The translations under genes and the position numbers were made by a program. 42,563 bases of DNA from Deltaproteobacteria bacterium (GTDB taxonomy: Bacteria > Desulfobacterota > Binatia > UBA9968). Within the stretch, counting starts at the first letter, position 1. Every line of letters starts with the position of its first letter. Below, piece by piece: positions 6,965-16,423 of the stretch. The notes beneath the pieces were generated by a model. That model worked only from the letters and a program-made list of their open reading frames with translations. It did not search any database and was not told the origin of the DNA. The stretch covers positions 1 to 42,563 of the forward strand of contig JACQUW010000299.1 of assembly GCA_016210115.1 (NCBI GenBank), written 5' to 3'.

Positions 6965-9661
6965 ATGTCCAATTTGATATATAGGCATATTTCGGCACTT
7001 AGTCGCCTGGCAGCGGGTTTGATAATACTGGCCTTCGTGGGCCAGTTTCCGCGGGTCAATGCAAACGCCGGCACTAATACCTGGACGACAAACGTCCCCG
7101 AAGGGCCGGCAATCGTCGCGCTGGCAATCGACCCCGGAAACCCCGCAACGATTTATGCAGGTTCCGGCAATGGCGTCTTCAAGAGCGTAGATTTCGGGCG
7201 AACCTGGTCGGCTTCCAACAACGGCTTAACGATGAGGGATATTCGCGCGCTGGTCATCGACCCGTTGGCTCCGGCAATCCTCTACGCCGGAACCAGCGGC
7301 GGAGTGTTCAAAAGCACCGACGCGGGAGCAAGCTGGGTTAACAAAAGCGCTGGAATGACGAACAGGAATATTAGTGTCCTGGCAATCGACCCAATAAACC
7401 CGGACTTTATTTACGCCGGCACAAATTCTGGTCTCTTCAAGAGCACAGACGGCGGCGAAAGCTGGAGCCCTATCAACAAGGGTCTCCCTCCCGGAGCCAC
7501 ACACATCTGGGCTCTGGCGATAGATCCCGTAAACCCGACAACCCTGTATGCTGGTACGGTGGTGGGCATCATGAAGAGCACTGATGGCGGCGCCAACTGG
7601 ATCCCCACCGTATTCGATTCATTGGTAGGCGAACTCGCAATTCACCCTGGTGAACCATCCAGAATCTACGCCGCAACTCTAACCAGCATCTATAAGAGCG
7701 CTAATGGCGGACAGACATGGGTTACCGTCCCATTCAGGGTCCATGCCGGGGTGGTAAATACCTTGGTTATTGATCCTACCGCGCCCGATACCATTTATGT
7801 TGGGGCCACCCTGGGAGTATTCAAAACCACCAATGCTGGCGGGAATTGGACGGAAAAAAATGTTGGGATAGGGACAAACACGGTGCAATCGATTGCAATC
7901 GATCCCCTCCAACCAACGAACGTCTATGCTGGAACTCGTGGAATTGTATTGAGTGTGGATGCTGGAGAGACGTGGGCCACTCCTGATGAAACACACCCGT
8001 TTGTGTCCGCCTTGAAGATCGAGCCGGGGATGCCGCAAGCCATTTACGCCGGGACAGCAGCCGGTGTGTTCAAAAGTACGGACGCGAATGCGAGTTGGGT
8101 CCTAGCCAGCACCGGGTTGACGAATACTGATATCCGAGCTCTGGCCATTGATCCTAACGCTTCCCCAGCCATAATCTACGCAGGAACTGTCGGAGGAGGA
8201 GTTTTCAAAAGCACTGACGGAGGCGCAAACTGGAATCCCGCCAATAACGGGCTTACAAACACCGATGTCCGCGCCATCGCTATCGATTCCAGCGTCTCCC
8301 CGGCCGTCACCTATGCGGGAACCTCCGGAGGAGGACTGTTCAAGAGCGCTGACGGAGGCGCGAACTGGAATCCCGCCAACAACGGGCTGACAAACGGCGA
8401 CGTCCGCGCCATCGCTATCGATCCCACCGCCTCCCCGGCCATTATCTACGCAGGAACTTTCGGAGCAGGAGTATTCAAAAGCTCTGATGGAGGCTTAAGC
8501 TGGAGTGCCATGAGCAGTGGGTTGACTGCAACCAACGTTCAGGCCCTCGCATTCGCACCGACGATGCTCACGACACTTTACGCGGGAACAGTTGGCGGAG
8601 GCGTGTTCAGGAGCATTAACGGCGAGAACAGCTGGATCCCGTGGAAGAATGGACTTACCAGCACTGATGTGCGGGCCCTGGAGGTCGACCCCTCGGCTCC
8701 TAAATTGATCTATGCGGCCACCTTCGGCGGCGGCGTGTTTGATTATTTTGTGGAAGGTGCCGACCTCGCGCTGACCAGCACCGAATCTTCGGATCCGGCA
8801 ACAGTTGGAAAAACCCTGACTTACTCCGCCACTGTGAGTAATCTTGGTCCCGATGATGCAACAGGGGTGGTCCTTACAGACACTTTGCCTGAAGGCGTAG
8901 AGTTAAGCTCCATTACGGCGAGCCAGGGAAGCTGCATATTGACTGACGTGCTTACCTGTAATCTCGGCAATCTCTCCAAAGGCCTTCACATTCCTGTTAC
9001 AATCGCGGTGACGCCGAAAACAACAGGGCTCAAAACGAACTCCGCGATCGTAACTGGTGGCGGAGCAGACCCCAATCCGGCGAACAACTCGAGCATCCAG
9101 GCAACAACCGTTCCGGTCCATGACCTGGCTATAACCAGGATCACAGCACCTGCCAGGATCACGCTGCGTAATGGCTCGGCTCACAGCTATCTTGTAGCGG
9201 TTGAGATTCAGAATCGGAGCCCGCACACTGAAATGATTCAAGACATGACTATGCTAACCCACTTGATTAATTTAGAAGTGGAATCCCGTGGGGCCTGTCC
9301 GTCGCCACTCCCGCTCCTACATGTGGGGAGACCGCAAAAGGCGTTGCCATACAAGCTAAATCCCAAGAAAACGCTCCCGGTATATTTCAGCGTCACGATC
9401 GATTGTGCCAATGATGCGGTCTTAAGCACCAAACGAAACCCCGGCCATGAAGACTACAGTTACACTGCCTCAATCGACCACGCGGCGCTGGACGGCGAGT
9501 TGGACACCCATACTGTCGACGATATGTGCCCGCGCAGCGTTACGCCGCCCTTCGAGACTGATCCGAATCCGGACGGAACGATTTCGGACAAAGGATGTGG
9601 AGCGAAAAAGCCGAATAAGACTTTCGGTGGGGCAGTATTGACGGACGTGGTGGTAAAATGA
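6965..9661 (+). CDS. Secreted BNR/propeller-repeat protein with DUF11 domain
   Basis: An 898-aa exported protein. A signal peptide covers about residues 1-36 (hydrophobic RLAAGLIILAFVG, likely cut after VNANA). Bases 7106-8758 encode 12 complete ~42-45-residue repeats and one partial. Their consensus is a hydrophobic A-I-D-P start, then IYAGT, GVFKSTDGG, a Trp, and GLTN. This matches the BNR/Asp-box and sortilin-like propeller families, so one or two beta-propellers are expected. A DUF11-type immunoglobulin-like domain follows (about 600-715), with SNLGPDDATGVVLTDTLPEG and a Cys pair. The C-terminal ~180 residues are Cys-containing and unrecognised. The role is probably surface or extracellular binding. 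The stop at 9659-9661 lies 7 nt before the next gene, so the pair is probably translationally coupled. Confidence 0.88.
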   Translation: MSNLIYRHISALSRLAAGLIILAFVGQFPRVNANAGTNTWTTNVPEGPAIVALAIDPGNPATIYAGSGNGVFKSVDFGRTWSASNNGLTMRDIRALVIDPLAPAILYAGTSGGVFKSTDAGASWVNKSAGMTNRNISVLAIDPINPDFIYAGTNSGLFKSTDGGESWSPINKGLPPGATHIWALAIDPVNPTTLYAGTVVGIMKSTDGGANWIPTVFDSLVGELAIHPGEPSRIYAATLTSIYKSANGGQTWVTVPFRVHAGVVNTLVIDPTAPDTIYVGATLGVFKTTNAGGNWTEKNVGIGTNTVQSIAIDPLQPTNVYAGTRGIVLSVDAGETWATPDETHPFVSALKIEPGMPQAIYAGTAAGVFKSTDANASWVLASTGLTNTDIRALAIDPNASPAIIYAGTVGGGVFKSTDGGANWNPANNGLTNTDVRAIAIDSSVSPAVTYAGTSGGGLFKSADGGANWNPANNGLTNGDVRAIAIDPTASPAIIYAGTFGAGVFKSSDGGLSWSAMSSGLTATNVQALAFAPTMLTTLYAGTVGGGVFRSINGENSWIPWKNGLTSTDVRALEVDPSAPKLIYAATFGGGVFDYFVEGADLALTSTESSDPATVGKTLTYSATVSNLGPDDATGVVLTDTLPEGVELSSITASQGSCILTDVLTCNLGNLSKGLHIPVTIAVTPKTTGLKTNSAIVTGGGADPNPANNSSIQATTVPVHDLAITRITAPARITLRNGSAHSYLVAVEIQNRSPHTEMIQDMTMLTHLINLEVESRGACPSPLPLLHVGRPQKALPYKLNPKKTLPVYFSVTIDCANDAVLSTKRNPGHEDYSYTASIDHAALDGELDTHTVDDMCPRSVTPPFETDPNPDGTISDKGCGAKKPNKTFGGAVLTDVVVK
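8129..8533 (+). repeat. Three near-identical 135-bp coding repeats
   Basis: Propeller repeats 9, 10 and 11 occupy 8129-8263, 8264-8398 and 8399-8533, each exactly 45 codons. They share long nucleotide blocks such as TGGAATCCCGCCAA and GTCCGCGCCATCGCTATCGA. The other repeats in the gene are much more diverged, so these three look like recent tandem duplications. Confidence 0.75.
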
Positions 9662-9668
9662 GTCGTCC

Positions 9669-10658
9669 TTGAAATCCGGACTTTGTCACTATCGCGCCGC
9701 CGCGTCTGAAGCGGCTAGACTGGATCTTTCCCGCCGTGCCTATTGCCTCTGCTTTCTGAAAATCATCGTCATAATAGGGTTCGGGTTTCTGTTTGGCTGC
9801 AGCCAAAGCGGTCTGCTCCGTAATCGGGAATTTTTGCTTAGTGGGAAGATGCCTGCCGATCAGGGCTTTGCTTATGGACGCGTGTATGTCGAGAGTTGGC
9901 CCAAAACGGTATTGGGCGGTTCAAGAACTCATCTCGAGCTGCGGAGCCAGTCGACCGGTGAACGACACACGTCGAGCCTCGGCGAGGATGGTGAGCTTTT
10001 CCTTCTACTTCCCGCCGGTCGCTATAACGTGGCCAGCGTATGGTCGGGATTTCAGAGCGTAGAGCCCGGCACGAAGGGAAAGCCCTTTGTCATCACCATC
10101 ATTTCCGGATATTCGGCGTATTTGGGAACTCTATGGATTCGACTTCCGTCGGCCAAGAATGGTTGGAAAGGGGAGATTGCCGTACGAGATGATTTCGACG
10201 TCACAAACCGAAGCATTAAAGAGCGTTACCCGAATGTCTTCAAACAAGCGGCGCCTCTCAAGTCGCTGATGGCGTCCCTGCCGGTGGGAAGCACGGGCGC
10301 CCTCGTCGACGTGATCTTGAATCAGAGACTCTCAGTCCTGATGCTCCTTGATCCCGAGGCTCCTTACACGATCCTCACCAGAGAGAGCGCAAATGAATTG
10401 GGCTTCAGTCCCGACCGCTACACCTCGATGGCCAATCTGGAAAGCTACGGCGGGGCGCTCCTTTCGCCGGTGATGCTGCTCAAATCGATCCGCGTCGGCA
10501 ATTTTGAACTGCGCGATGTGGTGATCACTGTCGACCTGGAGGGTTATCTCCCGGTGGGTCTCCTGGGAAAAAGCGTCTTGCGCCATTTCAAAGTCGCGGT
10601 CGATCCAAAAACCGGGCGTGTAAAGTTCGAGCGTCTATCCGGGCAGCCTCCCTCGTAA
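9669..10658 (+). CDS. Lipoprotein with degenerate retropepsin-like domain
   Basis: A 329-aa predicted lipoprotein. A hydrophobic segment ends in the lipobox LFGC (Cys44). Residues ~65-160 form a carboxypeptidase-regulatory-like beta domain (PAGRYNVASVWSGF). Residues ~211-325 resemble clan AA retropepsin-like aspartic proteases: VDVILNQRLSVLMLLD, then YTILTRESANELGF and the closing GLLGKSVLRHFKVAVD. The catalytic triplet Asp-Thr/Ser-Gly is replaced by Asp228-Pro-Glu, so proteolytic activity is doubtful. The only start compatible with the upstream stop at 9654-9656 is TTG at 9669. No Shine-Dalgarno is seen, so translation probably depends on ribosomes finishing the upstream BNR gene. It converges with the epimerase gene 8 bp away. 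Confidence 0.7.
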   Translation: MKSGLCHYRAAASEAARLDLSRRAYCLCFLKIIVIIGFGFLFGCSQSGLLRNREFLLSGKMPADQGFAYGRVYVESWPKTVLGGSRTHLELRSQSTGERHTSSLGEDGELFLLLPAGRYNVASVWSGFQSVEPGTKGKPFVITIISGYSAYLGTLWIRLPSAKNGWKGEIAVRDDFDVTNRSIKERYPNVFKQAAPLKSLMASLPVGSTGALVDVILNQRLSVLMLLDPEAPYTILTRESANELGFSPDRYTSMANLESYGGALLSPVMLLKSIRVGNFELRDVVITVDLEGYLPVGLLGKSVLRHFKVAVDPKTGRVKFERLSGQPPS

Positions 10659-10666
10659 GCCAGGTC

Positions 10667-11623
10667 TCAAGCCCAGAAGCCGAACCGACGGCAGTGATCG
10701 AGATAATCTCTCAGCCCTTTCTCCAAAGGATATTTCGGAGCGTAGCCCAGGACTCTGCTTGATTGCGACAAATCCAGCCGTAAACGCTCATTGCCTGCGC
10801 GTCCCGCCGCGTCATCTTTGGCGACGGTGATCTCTCGTCCCGGAAGAATCTTAAGCAGTACGCGCTTGAAATCCTCCGGGCCGTAAATTTCTCCGCTGCC
10901 GATGTTAAAGGCCTTTCCCGCGGCCTTCTCCTTGACGCAGGCAAGGGCCACCCCCCGGCCGACGTCGCCGGCGTACACAAAGTCGTTGCTTCCGATCCTC
11001 TTTTCGTAAAGCGTAATCGGCCCATCGCTCAGGCAGGCGCGCGCCAGATCGCTCATGTTCTTCCCCCCGCCTGATCCTCCCCGATAATGGCCGGGACCAT
11101 ACGCGCTGGCAGGCCGGATCACCACGGTTTCCAGATCGTAGAATGATTCATAAGCTCCGAGCAAAAGCTCGTTGGCCACTTTGGTCGCGCCGTAGAAAGT
11201 CCGGCCGCCGCGCGGGAAGCTTTCGCTGACCGGTCCGCGCCGGATGTTCTCCCAATCGTACACACCGAACGTGCTGATATGCACGATCCGGCCAACCCGG
11301 GAGAGTTGGCAGGCCTCGAAGACATTGGTCGAGCCCAGGATATTGGTTCGAACCCCTCGATAGGGCGGATTTGAGACCTGGCTCCCTATAAACCCGGCCG
11401 TATGAACGACAACGTCAGGCCGGGCCTCTTTCATTCCCCTCAATAAGGCCGGAAGATCGAGCAGGTCTCCTTGCAAAACGTGAATGTTTTTCTTCCCCGC
11501 CACTGCCTCTATATACTTAACGTTCGGACTGAGATCGTAAAACCAGACGCGATGGCCCTTCTCAGTCAACTCCTTCGCGCTGTGAGAGCCGATCAAGCCC
11601 GCCCCGGTAATAAAAACTCTCAT
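10667..11623 (-). CDS. NAD-dependent epimerase/dehydratase (extended SDR)
   Basis: A 318-aa extended short-chain dehydrogenase/reductase of the NDP-sugar epimerase type. The Rossmann motif is GAGLIG (residues 7-12). The catalytic Ser117 (HIST), Tyr144 and Lys148 (YGATK) are all present. The C-terminal substrate half has RPASAYGPGHYRGG and the substrate-loop region ending in the GYAPKYPLEKGL segment common to this family. Substrates are usually nucleotide-linked sugars, but no sugar-pathway neighbours define one here. GGAAGAG precedes the ATG. It follows the universal stress protein gene by 56 bp on the same strand and could be the third gene of a short operon. Confidence 0.88.
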   Translation of the reverse strand: MRVFITGAGLIGSHSAKELTEKGHRVWFYDLSPNVKYIEAVAGKKNIHVLQGDLLDLPALLRGMKEARPDVVVHTAGFIGSQVSNPPYRGVRTNILGSTNVFEACQLSRVGRIVHISTFGVYDWENIRRGPVSESFPRGGRTFYGATKVANELLLGAYESFYDLETVVIRPASAYGPGHYRGGSGGGKNMSDLARACLSDGPITLYEKRIGSNDFVYAGDVGRGVALACVKEKAAGKAFNIGSGEIYGPEDFKRVLLKILPGREITVAKDDAAGRAGNERLRLDLSQSSRVLGYAPKYPLEKGLRDYLDHCRRFGFWA

Positions 11624-11679
11624 GCTCTTCCTTCCTCCTCCCGGCGTTTGCGGATGCGATCTGTGTATGAACCCTGATT

Positions 11680-12174
11680 CTACGCGGGCTCACCCGCGGC
11701 GCTCTTTTCACGGGGTGGAGGAACCGACACAACGGGACAAGGAGCCCGTCGGACTACCTGCTCCGTAACGCTGCCGATCAACATGTGCAGGAGACCTCCT
11801 CTTCCATGAGTGCACATCACGATGATATCCGCTCTCTCCTCGATCGCCTTCTCCACGATCTTTTTATAAGGAACTCCGATTCCCACTTCGGCTCTGATCT
11901 TGATTTTTGTCGCGAGATCCGCCAGGTTTTCGTTGATGAATTTTTCCACGAGCTTTTTTCGTTCCTCGATTGCTTTTTTAAGCTGCGGAAGTTCCATGTG
12001 GGTCGCCACCCATTCCTCGACCGCGTGAGGAAAAGGAGTTTCTTCAAGTGTGATCACGTTGTAGACGATAACCTCCGCTCCCTGGGATTCGGTAATCCCC
12101 GCGGCATAGCGGACGCCTGTCTTGGAAAAATTGGAAAGATCTGCTGGAGCCAATATTTTTTTTATCTCGTTCAT
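11680..12174 (-). CDS. Universal stress protein (UspA family)
   Basis: A 164-aa single Usp domain, which is typically a dimeric cytosolic ATP-binding stress protein. The start KKILAPADLSNFSKTGVRYA is the usual first strand and helix. The C-terminal nucleotide loop HGRGGLLHMLIGSVTE has the same length and spacing as the ATP-binding Usp proteins and is followed by RRAPCPVVSV. No Shine-Dalgarno precedes the ATG; a GACAGACC-type repeat abuts the start codon instead. It lies 39 bp downstream of the solute-binding protein gene. Confidence 0.92.
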   Translation of the reverse strand: MNEIKKILAPADLSNFSKTGVRYAAGITESQGAEVIVYNVITLEETPFPHAVEEWVATHMELPQLKKAIEERKKLVEKFINENLADLATKIKIRAEVGIGVPYKKIVEKAIEERADIIVMCTHGRGGLLHMLIGSVTEQVVRRAPCPVVSVPPPREKSAAGEPA

Positions 12175-12207
12175 GGTCTGTTCGGGTCTATTCGGTTTGT
12201 TCAGTCA
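12175..12207. repeat. GACAGACC-family repeat, short copy
   Basis: The plus-strand text from 12175 reads GGTCTGTTCGGGTCTATTCG followed by GTTTGTTCAGTC. It closely matches parts of the longer copies at 18769-18915 and 22211-22301. On the mRNA strand it ends directly at the ATG of the universal stress protein gene, where a Shine-Dalgarno would normally be. Confidence 0.55.
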
Positions 12208-12213
12208 ACGAGC

Positions 12214-13218
12214 TCACCGTCCATAAAGGGACTGAATGAAGCCCTTCTCTTCCAGCTCTTTCACAAAACGGTTATCCATAAAATCCTGCACCCTGGCCGT
12301 GGCAGCCTGGGGATGCTGCTTCTTGATATGGTCCAGGACCGTCTGCAGGCCAGCCTCGCTTACGTAGGGAGTCTTGGGAATCACGCGCTCGACATAATAG
12401 TCGTAACTCATATTGAGGACATCCTGGTCTTCGGTCCGCATGTATTTCTTCAGCACCTGGATCGTGAAGTCCCGGTGAGTTTTCGCATGGTGAATACCGG
12501 AGACAAATCCCTGGAGAAATCGGCTCACCACCTCCGGACGTTCTCGAATCAGCGTGCGGGTCGTGATCGCGCCGGCTGCTTCGTAAGGGATGTTCAAATC
12601 CTTTAAATCGATGAGCGCGTGAAAACCGATTTTTCGAGCGGCCACATAGGCGGCCGGAGTGACGACCGTCGCATCGACCACTCCTTGCCTGAGGGCCATG
12701 AGCCTTTCCATATCGCTTCCTACGGTAATGAAGCTGACATCCCGTTCGCTGATGCCCAATTTCTGGACAGCAAACCGGGCACCCAAATCGGAATCCGTCC
12801 CGGGCCGGCTGATCGCGATTTTTTTCCCTTTCAGCGCGGCGCTGCTCGGGACCTCTTTCGTGGCCACCAGGTAAAAGGAAAGCCCGGGCGCAGCCGTGGC
12901 GATCAAGACCGTATCCGCGCCTCCCAGTTTGGCCAGCATGGACGAGCTGGCGCCCAGCGCCGCGAATTGCGCCTCTCTGGACGCCAGAGCGTTGATGGCC
13001 GTTGTGCTTCCGCGAAGGAACACCACGTCAACGTCGAGCCCATATTTTCTGTAGAGACCGGCCTCCCGCGCGACCCAAAAAGCCGTCAGATTGCCGCCCG
13101 ACGAGCCGAACGCAAGAATCGCCCGCTCGACTTTTTGGGCGGAAACGAAAGAAGGGTAAAGCCATGATACAAGACTGAAAAACAGGCCGAGGCAAAGGGC
13201 TGTCATTATCTCTCTCAT
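12214..13218 (-). CDS. NMT1/SsuA-type ABC solute-binding protein
   Basis: A periplasmic binding protein of the NMT1/TauA/SsuA fold, 334 aa from the chosen ATG. The frame continues to a TTG at 13272. I prefer the ATG at 13218 because a TATAAT-containing promoter (13246-13251) lies between the two, and because MREIMTALCLGLFFSLVSW then forms a normal signal peptide cut near VSA-QK. Family features include a first lobe with FWVAREAGLYRKYGLDV and GSTTAINALASREAQF, then the hinge and second lobe (ALKGKKIAISRPGTDSD, LRQGVVDATVVTP). Ligands of this family are often sulfonates, nitriles, pyrimidine precursors or aromatic acids. No cognate permease or ATPase lies beside it, so it is an orphan. Confidence 0.85.
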   Translation of the reverse strand: MREIMTALCLGLFFSLVSWLYPSFVSAQKVERAILAFGSSGGNLTAFWVAREAGLYRKYGLDVDVVFLRGSTTAINALASREAQFAALGASSSMLAKLGGADTVLIATAAPGLSFYLVATKEVPSSAALKGKKIAISRPGTDSDLGARFAVQKLGISERDVSFITVGSDMERLMALRQGVVDATVVTPAAYVAARKIGFHALIDLKDLNIPYEAAGAITTRTLIRERPEVVSRFLQGFVSGIHHAKTHRDFTIQVLKKYMRTEDQDVLNMSYDYYVERVIPKTPYVSEAGLQTVLDHIKKQHPQAATARVQDFMDNRFVKELEEKGFIQSLYGR

Positions 13219-13245
13219 AATCCGCCGGTGCAGCACAACCTCTCT

Positions 13246-13272
13246 ATTATAATATCCAGAGCTTCCTGCCAA
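13246..13272 (-). promoter_or_regulatory. Candidate promoter for the solute-binding protein gene
   Basis: On the minus strand a perfect TATAAT (13251-13246) is preceded by TTGGCA (13272-13267) with a short 15-nt spacer. The predicted transcription start near 13239 leaves a ~20-nt leader before the ATG at 13218. This supports that start over the upstream TTG. Confidence 0.45.
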
Positions 13273-13453
13273 CCGCCCGCGGCGCTCTCGACGCAGCTAA
13301 CTCTAAATCGTTATTATCGGCTAATTGCGACACAGTCTCCAAGGAAGGCGAGAAGGCTACCCTGAGAAAGATTTCTTGGTTTGTAAAAGGATTGAAGATA
13401 CAGCACAGTACTGTAAAGAGAAGTTCCTTGGCGGGCTGTGGGTCGCAGCGAAA

Positions 13454-14908
13454 ATGACGAAGGTTCTGTTGAGCATCGGCGCGGTCGTGTTTTGCATCGC
13501 AATTGCGGTGGTCCTCAGAACAGCCATGCTCGGCTCGAAGCAGATCCAGCCGGCGCCGATCGACCCAATTGACCTCGATGCGGCGCGGGTGACGGAAAAA
13601 CTCTCCCGAAGCATTCAATACCGGACCGTCTCTTCTCCGAATCCGGAACAGTTCGACGGCGAATTTCTCGGGCTTCGCCGATATCTGGAAGACGCTTTTC
13701 GCCGGGTGCATTCGAGCCTTACGCGGGAAATCATCGGGAAGCATAGCTTGCTCTTCACCTGGAAAGGACAGGACGAAAATCTGCGGCCGGTTCTTCTGAT
13801 GGGGCACACGGACGTTGTTCCGGTGGAGCCTGGAACTGAGAACCAATGGATCCACCCTCCTTTTTCCGGCTATACAGACGGCGGATATGTCTGGGGGCGT
13901 GGAGCTTTGGACGATAAGATCACCGTAATTGCGAGCCTCGAAGCCATAGAATCACTCCTCGCCGAAAGCTTCAGACCGCGCCGCACGATACTTCTGGCGT
14001 TTGGCCATGATGAAGAAGCCGGCGGAGCTCAAGGGGCGGCCCAAATTGGTGCGCTTCTTGAATCACGCGGCATCCAACTCGACTACGTTCTTGATGAGGG
14101 CGGCGTGATTACCCGGCAAATAGTCCCGGGGATCTCCTCTCCTGTGGCCCTGATCGCCGTGAGTGAAAAGGGCTATGCAAGTTTCGAGCTTGTGGCAGAG
14201 AGCCAGGGCGGCCATTCCTCAATGCCGCCGGCGCAAACCTCTGTCGGTATTCTTAGCGCCGCCATAAGCAGGCTGGAGACAGTTCCGTTTCCCGCAATCC
14301 TGACCCGATCCGTAACAAGCCTCTACGACTACGTCGGCCCCGAAATGCCCTTTCATCAGAGAATGGTCTTTGCAAACCTGTGGCTCTTCGGTCCCGTCCT
14401 CAAGCAAAAACTCGCATCATCGCCGGCGACGAATGCCATGATTCGCACAACGATGGCGGCAACCATGTTTTCGGCGGGCGCCAAAGAGAATCTTCTGCCG
14501 GCGAAGGCGAGGGCGGTCGTCAACGTGCGTATTCTTCCGGGCGAGACATTTGACGGCACGCTTCAACAGCTTCGCAGGAAGATCAACGATCCTCGGATCA
14601 GAATAGCCCCTTTCGGTCCTATCAGCGAGCCTTCGTCCGAGACCGATGTGAGCGCGCGAGGTTTTCAATTGCTGCATCGCACGATTCGGCAGGTTCAGCC
14701 TGATGCGATCGTCGCGCCATCCCTCTTGGTTGGCGCTACAGACTCCAGACATATGGCGAAGCTCAGCCGTGAAACTTACCGCTTCCTTCCCATCGAGCTG
14801 ACTTCCGATGATCTTCGCAGGTATCACGGAATCGATGAACGGGTTTCGATCGAAAACCTGGGCCGGGCCGTGCGCTTTTACGTTCAGCTTATCCGCAATT
14901 CCCAGTAG
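13454..14908 (+). CDS. M20 family metallopeptidase (carboxypeptidase S-like)
   Basis: A 484-aa dizinc peptidase of the M20/PM20D1/Cps1 type, membrane-anchored by one N-terminal helix (about residues 4-24). The frame is open upstream to a TTG at 13325, but ATG 13454 gives a clean signal-anchor start. Zinc and catalytic positions are visible: HTD (His118, Asp120), GRGALDD (bridging Asp153), the catalytic Glu pair DEEAGG (Glu187/188), LDEGG (Asp214) and a C-terminal His in DSRHMAK. The dimerisation domain lies between. Family members hydrolyse or condense N-acyl amino acids and dipeptides, here probably outside the inner membrane. It is divergent from the solute-binding gene and followed 76 bp later by asnS, which has its own promoter. 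Confidence 0.88.
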   Translation: MTKVLLSIGAVVFCIAIAVVLRTAMLGSKQIQPAPIDPIDLDAARVTEKLSRSIQYRTVSSPNPEQFDGEFLGLRRYLEDAFRRVHSSLTREIIGKHSLLFTWKGQDENLRPVLLMGHTDVVPVEPGTENQWIHPPFSGYTDGGYVWGRGALDDKITVIASLEAIESLLAESFRPRRTILLAFGHDEEAGGAQGAAQIGALLESRGIQLDYVLDEGGVITRQIVPGISSPVALIAVSEKGYASFELVAESQGGHSSMPPAQTSVGILSAAISRLETVPFPAILTRSVTSLYDYVGPEMPFHQRMVFANLWLFGPVLKQKLASSPATNAMIRTTMAATMFSAGAKENLLPAKARAVVNVRILPGETFDGTLQQLRRKINDPRIRIAPFGPISEPSSETDVSARGFQLLHRTIRQVQPDAIVAPSLLVGATDSRHMAKLSRETYRFLPIELTSDDLRRYHGIDERVSIENLGRAVRFYVQLIRNSQ

Positions 14909-14940
14909 CAAAATCCGCAATCCGAAATTTACCAGTGCGG

Positions 14941-14969
14941 TTGACACGCCTGCGTCATTGTCCGATACT
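14941..14969 (+). promoter_or_regulatory. Strong sigma-70-like promoter for asnS
   Basis: TTGACA (14941-14946), a 17-nt spacer, and GATACT (14964-14969). Initiation near 14976 would leave only about 8-9 nt before the asnS ATG at 14985, too short for a Shine-Dalgarno, and none is seen. Confidence 0.55.
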
Positions 14970-14984
14970 TTTCTTTGGCAGCTT

Positions 14985-16376
14985 ATGAAATCACAACGTG
15001 TTTCCGTCAAACAAGCCTATCTTTTGCCGGTAGGGAGCGAGATCACGGTGCCGGGCTGGGTGCGCTCGCGCCGGGATTCGAAAGGCATTACCTTTATCGA
15101 GTTAAACGATGGATCGAGATTCAAGAGCCTGCAACTCGTGGTCGAAAGTGGAACAGTCCCGGACGAAACGTTGCGCCAGGTTACGACCGGCAGCTCGATT
15201 GCGGCCTCCGGAGTCCTGGTTGATTCTCCGGCGGCGGGCCAGCCGGTCGAGCTGAAGGTCGCCGGGATAGAGCTCTACGGCACAGCGGATTCGGCCGCTT
15301 ACCCGCTACAAAAAAAAGGTCATTCTCTCGAGTTCCTCCGTGAAATAGCCCACCTGCGGGTCCGCAGCAACACATTCGGCGCCGTTTTTCGCGTGCGCAA
15401 CGCGTTGACTCACGCGATTCACCGCTTCTTTCAAGAGCGAAATTTCGTCTACGTTCAAACCCCGATCATTACCGCCTCCGACTGCGAAGGGGCGGGCGAG
15501 CTGTTTAGCGTAACATCCCTGAAACTGGGGGACCTCCCGCGCCGTTCTGATGGCGAGATCGACTGGCAACAGGATTTTTTTGGCCGGCCCACCTATCTGA
15601 CGGTAAGCGGACAGCTTGAGGCTGAGATTTTTGCTCTGAGTTTTGGCAGGGTCTATACTTTTGGGCCCACTTTCCGCGCCGAGAACAGCAATACGCCGCG
15701 ACATCTGGCAGAGTTTTGGATGGTCGAGCCGGAAATGGCGTTCTTCGATTTGGCAGACAACATGCGCCTGGCCGAGGAATTCCTCAGATTCACCATTCGT
15801 CATGTTCTCGAGAACTGCCGGGAGGATCTTGAGTTTTTCAATCGCTACATCGAGACATCCGTCCTCAGCACGCTGGAGCACGTTGTCGAATCAACCTTCG
15901 GGCATCTCACTTACACCGAGGCCATCCAGGCGCTGCAAGATGCCCGCAGAACCTGGCAGTTCCCGCCTGAGTGGGGGCAGGATCTCCAGACCGAGCACGA
16001 GCGATTTCTATCGGAAGAGCTGTTTAAGAAACCCGTGATCGTGACGGACTATCCGAAGGTCATCAAGCCCTTCTATATGCGCGTTAACGATGATGACCGG
16101 ACGGTTCGGGCGATGGATGTTCTGGTTCCCCGAGTGGGCGAAATTGTCGGCGGCAGCCAACGGGAGGAGCGATACGATGTGCTTGTGCAGCGAATTCGTG
16201 AGGCTGGCCTGGACGAACGGGCCTATTGGTGGTATCTCGACCTTCGCCGGTTTGGCTCCGTGCCCCATTCCGGCTTTGGCCTTGGATTGGAACGGATGAT
16301 GATGTATCTCACGGGCCTGAAAAACATCCGCGACGTGATCCCGTTCCCGCGCACGCCGGGAAACGCGGAGTTTTAA
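14985..16376 (+). CDS. asnS: Asparaginyl-tRNA synthetase
   Basis: A 463-aa class IIb aminoacyl-tRNA synthetase that charges tRNA-Asn directly. The N-terminal OB-fold anticodon-binding domain (about 1-115, [22 protein letters not shown]) is followed by the catalytic core. Motif 2 is [20 protein letters not shown] and motif 3 is [15 protein letters not shown]. The C-terminal [15 protein letters not shown] ending ([16 protein letters not shown]) is typical of AsnS and not of AspS. Length and every block follow Escherichia coli AsnS. The frame is open 59 codons further upstream, but that part encodes the end of the previous gene in another frame; ATG 14985 aligns with the family start and lies just after a good promoter. 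It converges with the importer genes. Confidence 0.97.
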   Translation: MKSQRVSVKQAYLLPVGSEITVPGWVRSRRDSKGITFIELNDGSRFKSLQLVVESGTVPDETLRQVTTGSSIAASGVLVDSPAAGQPVELKVAGIELYGTADSAAYPLQKKGHSLEFLREIAHLRVRSNTFGAVFRVRNALTHAIHRFFQERNFVYVQTPIITASDCEGAGELFSVTSLKLGDLPRRSDGEIDWQQDFFGRPTYLTVSGQLEAEIFALSFGRVYTFGPTFRAENSNTPRHLAEFWMVEPEMAFFDLADNMRLAEEFLRFTIRHVLENCREDLEFFNRYIETSVLSTLEHVVESTFGHLTYTEAIQALQDARRTWQFPPEWGQDLQTEHERFLSEELFKKPVIVTDYPKVIKPFYMRVNDDDRTVRAMDVLVPRVGEIVGGSQREERYDVLVQRIREAGLDERAYWWYLDLRRFGSVPHSGFGLGLERMMMYLTGLKNIRDVIPFPRTPGNAEF

Positions 16377-16423
16377 CCGCAAGGGGTAGGGAAGATTCTT
16401 CGGGTTGTTACAGCGCCTAGCCG

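Noticed and set aside
11340..11352. GGTTCGAACCC resembling a tRNA T-arm
   Set aside because: It lies inside the epimerase coding sequence, and no acceptor or anticodon stem can be built around it.
14808..14984. Longer N-terminus for asnS
   Set aside because: It overlaps the M20 peptidase gene in another frame and has no AsnS similarity; the promoter and family alignment support ATG 14985.
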